This document shows, piece by piece, positions 39,101 through 46,986 of a stretch of 64,000 bases of DNA. The notes below the pieces were generated by a model. The model was not told where the DNA came from. It saw nothing but the letters and a program-made list of their open reading frames with translations, and made no database searches. The stretch's first letter is position 1; each line of letters starts with the position of its first letter. Origin of the DNA: Verrucomicrobiia bacterium (GTDB taxonomy: Bacteria > Verrucomicrobiota > Verrucomicrobiia > Verrucomicrobiales > Akkermansiaceae); NCBI GenBank assembly GCA_030431475.1, contig JAUIJD010000016.1, positions 24,347 to 88,346 of the forward strand. The letters run 5' to 3'. Both the position numbers and the translations under genes were made by a program.

Positions 39101-42100
39101 CGTGTACTCGCCGACCTCCGTGTTGCCGCTGTCGATCACCACGTAGAGGTCGAGATTCCCCTCCTCGGCGTACGGCCGGAGGTCGTGGAGATCGACGCGG
39201 AAGTAGAACTCTCCGGTGCCGCCGACCGAGGGGTCGCCGCCGTCGCGGGCGTAGAAGGCGACCAGGTCGCGGGAGCCGTCGTGACCGTCGTAGCCGAGAT
39301 AGGTGTCGCCCCCCTGGTGACCCGATCCGTCGCCCTCGAAGGCATCGAGCACGACCAGGTCGTCGATCGTCCAGTCGGTGAATTCCTGACGGTTGCTCAC
39401 CGCACCCCGCACGATGGCGTCTTCCTCGGCGACCGGCCCGATCACGATCTCCTCGCCCGGCTCGAGCACGACGCTGTTGTCGACCGTCGGGTCGGTGCCG
39501 GCGAGCAACTCCTGGAGGTTGGTCAGCCCGTCGCCATCGCCGTCACCGCTGCCGCCGTTCACCGGGTCCGGCGAGGTGCCGTCGAAAGTCGTCGTGCCGT
39601 CGTCGAGCGGGTTCAGCCCGAAACGTCGCTCCCAGCCGTCAGGCAGGCCGTCGCCGTCGGTGTCGCCTGAGAGCGGATCGGTCTCGGTCCACACCTCACC
39701 TCCCTGCCACGTGCGGTCGCCGTTGGTGTCGCCGGTGATGTCGCCGGTGAAGTCCGTGTCCTCGCCGAAGCCGTCGGAAAGACCGTCATCGTCGGTGTCG
39801 GAATCGTTCGGCGAGGTCTCGATCCACGTCTCGCCGGGATCGATCACCCCGTCCGGCCAGTCGCGTCCGGTGGTCGGCCCATCCATGGTGCCGAGCGGCG
39901 CGCCATCGCCGTCGATCCAGCCGTTGGCATTGGTGTCCTCGATCCCGTCGAGCAACCCGTCGCCGTCGCTGTCGGGATCTCCGGGATTCGTCGTACTTCC
40001 CCACAACTGCTTCGCGCGGTCGCCACCTTCGCTGGCGCTGTTCACACCGGGCACCGAGCCGAGGTTGTCGAGCGTGTTGTAGAACGGGGGGTCGAGGTCG
40101 CCGATGAAATTGAGGGTGCCGTCGCCGTTGGTGTCGGCGAGCTCGTCGGTATCGCTGCCCGGCGTCCGCCAGCCGACCTCGAGTCCGTCCGGCAGGCCGT
40201 CGCCGTCGGTGTCGGGCATCAGGGGATTCGATTCGCCGTAGGCGTTGTGGACGTGGACCTCGCCGTTGGTCCACTGCTCCGGGTTCGGCTTGTAGCGCGG
40301 ATCGGTCGCCGGAAAGCCGTTCGGCAGGGGCAGCGGCGTGCCCTCGTCGAAGTCGGCGAGCCCGTCGTCATCATCGTCGAGGTCGTTCGGATCGGCCTCG
40401 ACCAACTGACGGCGGATCACCGTGGCGTTGCGCAGGTCGGTGGCCGTGCCACCCGGCGAAACGGCCTCGGCCTCCAGCCGGAACGAGCCGGGCTGGGTGA
40501 TGGTCCAGATGAAGTCCCAGAACGCGCTCGACCCCTGGATGTCCGGCTGGATGCCGGGCGTGCCGGGATCCTGGTCCACCGGTGTCAGCGTGCCGCTTCC
40601 GAGCAGGAAGGAAAGCGCGACCGAAGTTGTGTCGGCATCCGTTTCGACCCGCACCGTGTAGTCGAGCGAATCCGGACCGGGGCCGTCGGGCAGCACGATC
40701 TCGACCCGTCGGCCGTTGCTGTCGAACTCCTGCGGCTGGAGGATGGTCACCCGCGGGGCGGTGCTGGGCGCGGCACGGACTTTCCGCGAAGCGAGCAAAT
40801 CGGAGAGCGGATCGGGCCGGTCGTGGGTGACTTCGATCCGGTGCAGGAAGTCGTCGATGCCGTTGTAGAGGTTCGGCAGCGTGAAGGCGAGGGCGTGGTA
40901 ATCGGCGGTCTCGTTGTAGTTGATCGAGAGGTTGCCCGGATCGAGCACCAGCGCCGAACCCGGCCACGACTCGTCGCCCCCGTAGCGGACGAGGAAGCGG
41001 GCCTTGAGATCGGGCTCGCTCAGGCCGTCGGCCAGCGCCTTCGAAAAGTATGCCTTCACCTCGTAGTTCTCGTCGATCAGGTCGCCGTCGGCCGGCGGAT
41101 AGGCGGTGAACATCCGCAGATCGGGACCCTCCGTGTTCACCGTGCGGTTGAGGGTGGTGAAGTGCCCGGTGGTGTCGGCGAGCAGGTCGTCGTCGGACGA
41201 GCTGAGCTCGCGCAGGCGGACCTGGATCGTGCCGGCGCCGCTGGACGGGATGTTGACGTAGTTGAAGCGGAACTCGCGACGGAAGGCGGGGTCGCCCGGA
41301 GTGATCGAGGCCGAGGGCGTGACCTCGGTCGCCCGCACCCAGGCGCCGTTGCCGTTGTCGACGCCGGTCTGCAGGTCGTCGTTCGTGGCGTCGCTGTCGG
41401 TGATCCGGTACCAGGCCTCGGTCACCGAGGCGTCGGCCCGGACCACCACACCGTATTCGCTGCCGCCCACCGTGTCGCCGTCGCTCGCCGGGAAGAGGAT
41501 TTCCCCGCCCGGTCGCTCGGCGTCGTAGTAGAAGGTCTGGAGGTAGGTCTTGTAGATCGGCGCCCGGTTGTCGCGCTGGAGGAAGGCGCGCGCCCGCAGC
41601 ACGTGGAAGCCCTCCTCCAGTCCCGTCTCGGTGGCCCACGGCCAGGTCGAGTAGTCGGTGCCGGGCACGGGGGTGCGGGCGTAGTCGTTGTGGGGGAAAT
41701 ACTCGACCGACGTCGCGTCGAAGTCCTCGATCGCGAAGGTCGTCATCATCCCGAACTTGCGTCCGACGTTGGCCGTGTCCGACGGGAACACGCTGGCCGC
41801 GCCTTCCTTGTAGATCCCAATCTTGTACTTGAGCGTCTCCCCGGACCCCGGCTTCGGGATCGCGGCGGTCATCCACCAGTCGTCGCCGCCCTCGTTGTGG
41901 GAGAAGCCCATTTCCTCGACCGCGGTCGTGCCGCGCCCGACGCCGCCGGCCCCCTCCGGATTGCTGCCGTCGATGGTGTAGTAGCAGAACATCCGGAACC
42001 CACCGCCGACGCCGTTCGGCTTGGCCCAGACCGACACCGTCGTGGCGTCTTCCTCGTACTGGTCCGGCGCGCTGCCCCCGGGCCATCCCCCGCCGGGCGT

Positions 42101-44443
42101 GCCGCCGACCACCGCCTCGGGGTCGTGGTAGAGAAAGGCGGCGAGGTTGCCGCCGTCGGTCGAGAAGTCATTCGCTCCATCCGGGCCGTTGGCGATGTCG
42201 AACACGCCGCTGCCGATCTCGGTGGCGTAGGTTTCCGCACCGCCCGATCCGATCTTGTTCCGGCCCGTGTCCGCCGCGGCGAACTTCTCGGCATGCTGGC
42301 GATCCACGAAGACCGGTTGCTCGTAGCCGAGGAAGACGTCGTCGCTCACGGCCGGCGGGTGGTCTCGCTTCGCCGGCCCTCCACCGGTGCCATTGAGGTC
42401 GATGCCGCCGTCGAGCTTGAACAGGATGTTCTCGGCGGAGCCATCGGCGCGCACGATGAAGTCGAGGTCGGTGCCGTCGGTCACCCGCGGCACCTCGATC
42501 GTGTACTGGTAGTCGTCGTCGACCGGGTCCGGCAGACCATACGGATTGAACCCGGGGTCCCCGTCGGGGCCGTCGCGTCGCTCGACCGCCACCGTCCCGA
42601 CCTCCTCGCCGCTCTGGGCGATGGTGATCGGCTGGCCGCCGGCCGAGGCCCACAGGTCGGACGGGTCCGGGTTCTTCCAGGAAAAGAGATAGTAGCCGCC
42701 GGGTGGCACCAGGGTGCCGTAGGAATCTTCGAGATTGCCGGTGATCAGTCCACGACCGCCGCCGGCGTCCCCGAGCGTGAGGTAGAAGCCGTCGAGCGAT
42801 CCTCCGTTCGCCGCCCCACCACGCGCATACTGGTAGAGTACCGCACCGGGCGGGAAGCTGGTCGAGAAACTCGTCCCTTCGCCGGACGCGTAGTTGTCGT
42901 TGATCATCACCAGCGCCACCACGCCGTCGGCATCCGACATCGAATTGTTCACCCGCTTGTCGATCCGCTCGTAGGCGACGAGGTCCGGACTGCTCCCCCA
43001 CGCGCCCTGCTGGTAGCCCCGCGCGAAGTCGCGGTGGAAACGCGCGACATTGGGAAGTCGCGGATCCCCCCATTGACCGAGGAAGGAGGTGTTCGCGTGA
43101 CGCGGGAACGCCCCCCCGCTCTCGCCCAGCGTCTCGGCGTGATAGTTGCCGTCGGTGTAGACGAGTCCGAGCCCCTCGCGGGTGAAGTAGAAGGCGTGCT
43201 GCAGCTCGCGACGGGCCGCGTAGTCGTTGTCGTGGCTCTGCGCGTGCATCACGGCCACGCCCGGGGAAAACCCGCCGGACCCCGGCTGATCATACCCCTG
43301 CAACCCCGACGAGGGATTGCCGAGCAGGTTGTTGAAGTTCGAGCGCAGGTCGTTGTCGACCAGCCGCATGCCGGCATCGATGTACGACCCGTAGGCCGGC
43401 GGTTGCCCGAGGTGCTCGCCGAAGAGCATCGCGTCGTCCCGGCCCTGCTCGGTGTTGAAGACCGAGTCGCGGTGGTTGTCCCAGTCCGAGAACCCGCGCG
43501 TCAGGTTGAACTGCAACTGCACCTGTCCGGTGTAGCCGTAGTTCGACGAGTCCTTGTCGACGCCGAAGGTCGCGCCGAAGAACTCGGCCGGCGTGTGCTT
43601 CACGGCGTCGAGACGGAGCCCGTCGGCCCGGGTGCGGTCCATCTTCCAGCGCGCCGCGCGGTGGAGGAAATCCTCGACCCGCTCGGCGTAGAACGACGGA
43701 TCCCCGGCGATCGTCGCCGGGGTGATGCCGTTGCCGGGACCGAAGCCGACGTAGGTTCCCTCGCCGTTTGAGTGCTTCTGCCCCGGGCCGCTCGGAATGT
43801 AGCAGTAGTACTGCGGATCGTTCGGCTGACGCACGAACTCGAACTTCGGGATCGTGTCGCCTTCGTAGGCACCGTGGTTGTAGTTCAGCGATCCGGGCTC
43901 GGTGGCGATGTCGATCAGGTCCGACAGCCCGAGGTTCTGCACCTGCCACGCGTCGTTCCAGTCGCGGGTGTTGTCCCACTTCCGGTAGAATCCGTCCTCG
44001 GTCCGCCGCAGGTGGAAATCCTCCGGCAGAAAGCCGGGATACACGTCGATCGGCGTGAAGGCGTTGTAGCCCGGCACATCGAACGCGTTGTGGTTCATGA
44101 TGTTGTCGAAATACACGCGGATCCCGAAGCGGTGGGCGACGCGCACCATCTCCAGCAGCTCCGCTTCCGTCCCGTAGCGGGTCCGCGTGCTGCCGCGCTG
44201 GTCCTTCGACCCGAGGTCGAAGCGGTCCCAGCAGTCGTAGCCGACCGACAGCCCGCCCGACCCCTTGGTCGGCGGCGGCAGCCACAGCGACGAGTAGCCG
44301 GCCTCGGCGATTTCCGGCATCTTGGCGGTGAGTTCCGCCCAGCTGGTGTTGAAATACTGCAGCATCGCCTCGCCGCGCACCGGGGCGGCGAGCAGCAGGA
44401 GCCATCCGGCGATCAGGCCGGGCCAGTTCGAAAAACGGATCAT
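36104..44443 (-). CDS. 2779-aa exported protein: N-terminal GH13 alpha-amylase-like domain, Ca-binding TSP3-like repeats, glucodextranase-C-like region, GH57-like domain
   Basis: GH13: DNIMNHN, GLRLDAVKH, GEHL, QSHDND. GH57-like: VMMLAHGNQALNPG, FWIPERVIDETVL, VVFYSDLADFGS. DTDGDGLPDG repeats between. Start at MIRFSNWPGLIAGWLLLLAAPVRGE. Confidence 0.85.
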   Translation of the reverse strand: MIRFSNWPGLIAGWLLLLAAPVRGEAMLQYFNTSWAELTAKMPEIAEAGYSSLWLPPPTKGSGGLSVGYDCWDRFDLGSKDQRGSTRTRYGTEAELLEMVRVAHRFGIRVYFDNIMNHNAFDVPGYNAFTPIDVYPGFLPEDFHLRRTEDGFYRKWDNTRDWNDAWQVQNLGLSDLIDIATEPGSLNYNHGAYEGDTIPKFEFVRQPNDPQYYCYIPSGPGQKHSNGEGTYVGFGPGNGITPATIAGDPSFYAERVEDFLHRAARWKMDRTRADGLRLDAVKHTPAEFFGATFGVDKDSSNYGYTGQVQLQFNLTRGFSDWDNHRDSVFNTEQGRDDAMLFGEHLGQPPAYGSYIDAGMRLVDNDLRSNFNNLLGNPSSGLQGYDQPGSGGFSPGVAVMHAQSHDNDYAARRELQHAFYFTREGLGLVYTDGNYHAETLGESGGAFPRHANTSFLGQWGDPRLPNVARFHRDFARGYQQGAWGSSPDLVAYERIDKRVNNSMSDADGVVALVMINDNYASGEGTSFSTSFPPGAVLYQYARGGAANGGSLDGFYLTLGDAGGGRGLITGNLEDSYGTLVPPGGYYLFSWKNPDPSDLWASAGGQPITIAQSGEEVGTVAVERRDGPDGDPGFNPYGLPDPVDDDYQYTIEVPRVTDGTDLDFIVRADGSAENILFKLDGGIDLNGTGGGPAKRDHPPAVSDDVFLGYEQPVFVDRQHAEKFAAADTGRNKIGSGGAETYATEIGSGVFDIANGPDGANDFSTDGGNLAAFLYHDPEAVVGGTPGGGWPGGSAPDQYEEDATTVSVWAKPNGVGGGFRMFCYYTIDGSNPEGAGGVGRGTTAVEEMGFSHNEGGDDWWMTAAIPKPGSGETLKYKIGIYKEGAASVFPSDTANVGRKFGMMTTFAIEDFDATSVEYFPHNDYARTPVPGTDYSTWPWATETGLEEGFHVLRARAFLQRDNRAPIYKTYLQTFYYDAERPGGEILFPASDGDTVGGSEYGVVVRADASVTEAWYRITDSDATNDDLQTGVDNGNGAWVRATEVTPSASITPGDPAFRREFRFNYVNIPSSGAGTIQVRLRELSSSDDDLLADTTGHFTTLNRTVNTEGPDLRMFTAYPPADGDLIDENYEVKAYFSKALADGLSEPDLKARFLVRYGGDESWPGSALVLDPGNLSINYNETADYHALAFTLPNLYNGIDDFLHRIEVTHDRPDPLSDLLASRKVRAAPSTAPRVTILQPQEFDSNGRRVEIVLPDGPGPDSLDYTVRVETDADTTSVALSFLLGSGTLTPVDQDPGTPGIQPDIQGSSAFWDFIWTITQPGSFRLEAEAVSPGGTATDLRNATVIRRQLVEADPNDLDDDDDGLADFDEGTPLPLPNGFPATDPRYKPNPEQWTNGEVHVHNAYGESNPLMPDTDGDGLPDGLEVGWRTPGSDTDELADTNGDGTLNFIGDLDPPFYNTLDNLGSVPGVNSASEGGDRAKQLWGSTTNPGDPDSDGDGLLDGIEDTNANGWIDGDGAPLGTMDGPTTGRDWPDGVIDPGETWIETSPNDSDTDDDGLSDGFGEDTDFTGDITGDTNGDRTWQGGEVWTETDPLSGDTDGDGLPDGWERRFGLNPLDDGTTTFDGTSPDPVNGGSGDGDGDGLTNLQELLAGTDPTVDNSVVLEPGEEIVIGPVAEEDAIVRGAVSNRQEFTDWTIDDLVVLDAFEGDGSGHQGGDTYLGYDGHDGSRDLVAFYARDGGDPSVGGTGEFYFRVDLHDLRPYAEEGNLDLYVVIDSGNTEVGEYTLPDDVDTGTLMRWEAVVAVYQSNNGAVYVDTNPASNTTGINEDLTPKGVERRDQNTPDGFGKAYFDSRLDAVEFSISRKALTDAGWLGDPASLNFQVITTRDGTSNSPPGAGDIGGRTDIRDTIYDDYLAEDYWRDQGYIGQNSELRSWFGYHGPDKGKRAKVMMLAHGNQALNPGSEIQSGISNAAVQADIDDGTAAGWYRLFDAHESFGAKLGLHLTPTLAAAAQWAAVDPGAGKPWRDGPAFNQRIGVLAQDGTVELIASTFADAPLAYYDVNHIDDNVSLADRTLEAIYGVAPSSKVFWIPERVIDETVLSKVSALGYTHVFADQFRHILDRFGRQAALLDDGYRINRINGLDTIVINDQASTFRFRNTDSGLDINLRQLLSRKARSGEQHQLVVFYSDLADFGSADQAGAYDRNLAWLASRPWVELVGPDQVATGQVDLSLPPDGGGDNFAGIDRGSTTFGRKLGPLWLDHATQGNYDFWWFGSGQEESLRDKVFEIRPGVDVDPAGDDFYGVQNFGGGGSGMASSAWSAVGGLPDSRLGRIARGTYHASTFLAGWHNEDNNDLRTYSTGDFIYPDTSYDELAGFSKRAQAGTRMAARYAAVAAWAASPPATAEAVAEDVDLDGEDEYLIRNDRVFAIFEAIGGRCVGAWRLAPNGEIVQVVGNPLSLAAFETEEEGAGNRNPDGSVLARRTSAFKDWYADGGGGGTTGYVNDLYAVSSATGGWTFTSSDGAVAKTITLGNGADALVADYSLTGAVNKLFVRFGLSPDLDELLVRGQQGLTIGAAAGGVEVAHTTPTLFTSSLVGLDSNVTWQSAANDDEGAFDTVAMRNQAQTQQVEVESQATTFTVSLALDVVVLDGDADGLPYAWELANGLDDDDPDGDNGPDGDPDGDGLSNFDEWLVGLDPQEDDAADFPRLSLVRDGNLLDISFPSLPDRIYQLEFSSDLSAWSDEGAPVSTVGEGGPGTVNFDDLPIGPGAGFYRVRIGSGGLQAP

Positions 44444-44607
44444 GGATGGGTTTTGAGGCGACCTCCCGCGACCGGGCGAACGCCAGGGTTCGTTGTGCGG
44501 ATGGCGGATGGTGCCCGGGGGTTTAGAAAACAAAGCACAACCGGCCGGGAGTGCCAAACGCGCACGCGACCTTCCCTTTCCCCGCCAATGCCCTACCATC
44601 GACCCTC

Positions 44608-45108
44608 ATGAGCGAGGCCCCGGAGCACTTCGGCCGTTTCCTCGTGATCACCGTGGTGGTCTCGTGGGTGGTCGGCGGCACGCTGTTCTGGTGGCTCCGC
44701 CGGCGGGCCCTCAACCGCCTCGACCGGATGGAGGAATCCACCTCCGAGGAGATGCTCGAGGAGCTCGACAAGGCGTGGAAACCGCGGCCCGCCATCACCA
44801 TCCGCACCCAGACGGAATACCTCCCCTTCCTCGTCGAATCGATCCGCGAGGTGATCGACCGCGGACTCGACGACGACCAGGTGATCTGCCTCCAGGAGCG
44901 ATTCGAGCACAGTCGGCCGAACGAAAGCCGGACGGCGACCTTCACCGTGGAGACCCGCGGGCAGGCCGACACGATCTGCTTCGACTGGCGACGTGACGAT
45001 TTCGACAGGATCGAGCTGCGTGTCCGCGCCGCACCCGCCATCGTCCGCGCCCTCAAGGCCCACCGCCGGAAAATCCCCAAGGCGCGCCCCGATCAAGCCC
45101 GGCGATAA
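44608..45108 (+). CDS. Hypothetical membrane-anchored protein
   Basis: One N-terminal TM (FLVITVVVSWVVGGTLFWWLRRR) plus soluble domain; start placed at MSEAPEHF. Confidence 0.6.
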   Translation: MSEAPEHFGRFLVITVVVSWVVGGTLFWWLRRRALNRLDRMEESTSEEMLEELDKAWKPRPAITIRTQTEYLPFLVESIREVIDRGLDDDQVICLQERFEHSRPNESRTATFTVETRGQADTICFDWRRDDFDRIELRVRAAPAIVRALKAHRRKIPKARPDQARR

Positions 45109-45156
45109 CTCGGTCGCGGGCTTGCCCGTGCCCCCCCCCCGACGCATGCTCCCGCC

Positions 45157-46557
45157 ATGCCCGAGGAGATGGTCATCCCACCGGTCGAGGAGCTGGTCCG
45201 CGCCCTCGAGGCCGGCGACCAGAGCGCCATCCTCTCGGCGGCGGCCGAGACCCACTACGCCGATCTCGCCGACCTCTACGAGGCGGCCGAGCCGGAAAAA
45301 CACAGCCTCTTCCTCAAATCCATCGGACCCGAACTGGCGTCCGACCTGATCGTCGAACTTCCGGAGTCGATGATCGAGGAGGCACTCGACCACTTCGGTC
45401 CCTCGGAGCTGAAGGTCCTGTTCCGCGAGCTTTCCGACGACGACCGCGTCGACATCCTCCAGGCCGTCGGCGACGAGGCCCGGCTCCGCTATCTCGGCCT
45501 GCTCGGCCCCGAGGACGAGGAACTCACCCGCAGCCTGCTGCGCTACGAGCCGGAGACCGCCGGGGGGCGGATGACGACGCGCTTCGGCCGTCTGTTCGCG
45601 TCGATGACGGTCAAGCAGGCCATCGATCACCTGCGCCGCGACCAGGAGAACACCGAGACGCTCTCCCGCATCTTCGTCATCAACGCCAAGGGACACCTGA
45701 TCGGTCGCGTGCGGCTGCGCGACCTCGCCTTCAACACCTGGGACACCCCCATCCGCGACATCATGGCCGAGGTCGGGCCCGAGCAGCGCGTGCTGGCGAC
45801 CGCCGACCAGGAGGAGGCCGCCAACACGCTCCTCCGCTACGACCTCATCCTGCTGCCGGTCGTCGATGAGTTCGACCACCTGCTCGGCATCATCACGCAC
45901 GACGACGCGATGGAGATCCTCCAGGAGGAAAGCACCGAGGACATCGAGAAGCAGGCCGGTATCGTGAGTGAGCAGAACGAGGAGACCTACCTGCAGAGCT
46001 CCGTCATCACCCACTTCAAACGGCGCTTCATCTGGCTCGTGGGACTGGCCTTCCTCGCCATCGCGTCCGGCTACGTGATGCTGCGTTTCGAGGACACGCT
46101 CACCAGCATCTTCCTGCTTTCCCTCTACCTGCCGATGGTGGTCGCCGCCGGCGGCAACACCGGCGGCCAGGCCTCCACCATGGTCATCCGCGCGATGTCG
46201 CTCGGCGAGCTCGAGCCGGGACAGACCGGCAAGGTGCTGTGGAAGGAATTCCGCCTCGGCAGCCTGCTCGGCGTACTCCTCGGCGCGTCGATCGCGGCGG
46301 TGACCGTCCTCATCCTCCCCGCGTTCCGGCCGGAGTTGCCGGAGGGGGTCGGATTCACCCGCTTCGGCCTCGCGGTCGCGCTCGCCCTCACCGCCCAGGT
46401 CATCACCTCCACCTGCATCGGCGCGGTGCTGCCGCTCGGCGCCCGCGCCATCCGCCTCGACCCCGCCGCCGTCGCGGCGCCCGCGATCACCACGCTGGTG
46501 GACGTGTCCGGGATGGTCATTTACTTTACGATCGCCCAGGCGATGCTGGGACTCTGA
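45157..46557 (+). CDS. mgtE: Magnesium transporter MgtE
   Basis: MgtE N domain, CBS pair, LYLPMVVAAGGNTGGQASTMVIRAMSLGE, AIRLDPAAVAAPAITTLVDVSGMVIYF. Confidence 0.96.
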   Translation: MPEEMVIPPVEELVRALEAGDQSAILSAAAETHYADLADLYEAAEPEKHSLFLKSIGPELASDLIVELPESMIEEALDHFGPSELKVLFRELSDDDRVDILQAVGDEARLRYLGLLGPEDEELTRSLLRYEPETAGGRMTTRFGRLFASMTVKQAIDHLRRDQENTETLSRIFVINAKGHLIGRVRLRDLAFNTWDTPIRDIMAEVGPEQRVLATADQEEAANTLLRYDLILLPVVDEFDHLLGIITHDDAMEILQEESTEDIEKQAGIVSEQNEETYLQSSVITHFKRRFIWLVGLAFLAIASGYVMLRFEDTLTSIFLLSLYLPMVVAAGGNTGGQASTMVIRAMSLGELEPGQTGKVLWKEFRLGSLLGVLLGASIAAVTVLILPAFRPELPEGVGFTRFGLAVALALTAQVITSTCIGAVLPLGARAIRLDPAAVAAPAITTLVDVSGMVIYFTIAQAMLGL

Positions 46558-46560
46558 ATC

Positions 46561-46983
46561 ATGCGAGAACTCAAAGACGGAATCCGCGCCGAAGTGCGGC
46601 TCGACTGGATGAACCGTGTCCACAAGCGTTTCCGCGGCACCGACGCCGACCAGCGCTACGCCACCGAGGTGAAGGTGCTCAAGGTCCTCGAAGAACGGGG
46701 CTGCCCGTATGTGCCGAGGGTGCTCGAGGAGCATCCGGAGGAACTCTACTTCGTCAGCAGTTCCTGCGGCGAGGTCGCCTCGCAGATCAGCAAGGAACGC
46801 GCGCTCGAGCTGTTCGCCGACCTTGAGAACCACTACGGGGTGCGCCACCTCGACGCCGAGCGACGCAACATCACCTACGACCGCAACCGCGGCCGCTTCT
46901 GCATCATCGACTTCGAGCTGGCGGAAATCCTCCCCGACCCCACCGGCGGCCCCGAGCCGGGCCGCCTCGACGAGGAGGATTGA
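46561..46983 (+). CDS. Small protein-kinase-like (Bud32/RIO-like) protein
   Basis: 140 aa; HLDAERRNITYDRNRGRFCIIDFELAEIL resembles the catalytic loop plus DFE/DFG region of atypical kinases; starts 4 nt after mgtE stop. Confidence 0.6.
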   Translation: MRELKDGIRAEVRLDWMNRVHKRFRGTDADQRYATEVKVLKVLEERGCPYVPRVLEEHPEELYFVSSSCGEVASQISKERALELFADLENHYGVRHLDAERRNITYDRNRGRFCIIDFELAEILPDPTGGPEPGRLDEED

Positions 46984-46986
46984 CGG

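Noticed and set aside
40247-43771. 1174-aa plus-strand ORF antisense to the GH13/GH57 gene
   Set aside because: Same GC-driven antisense artefact; the minus frame carries catalytic motifs.
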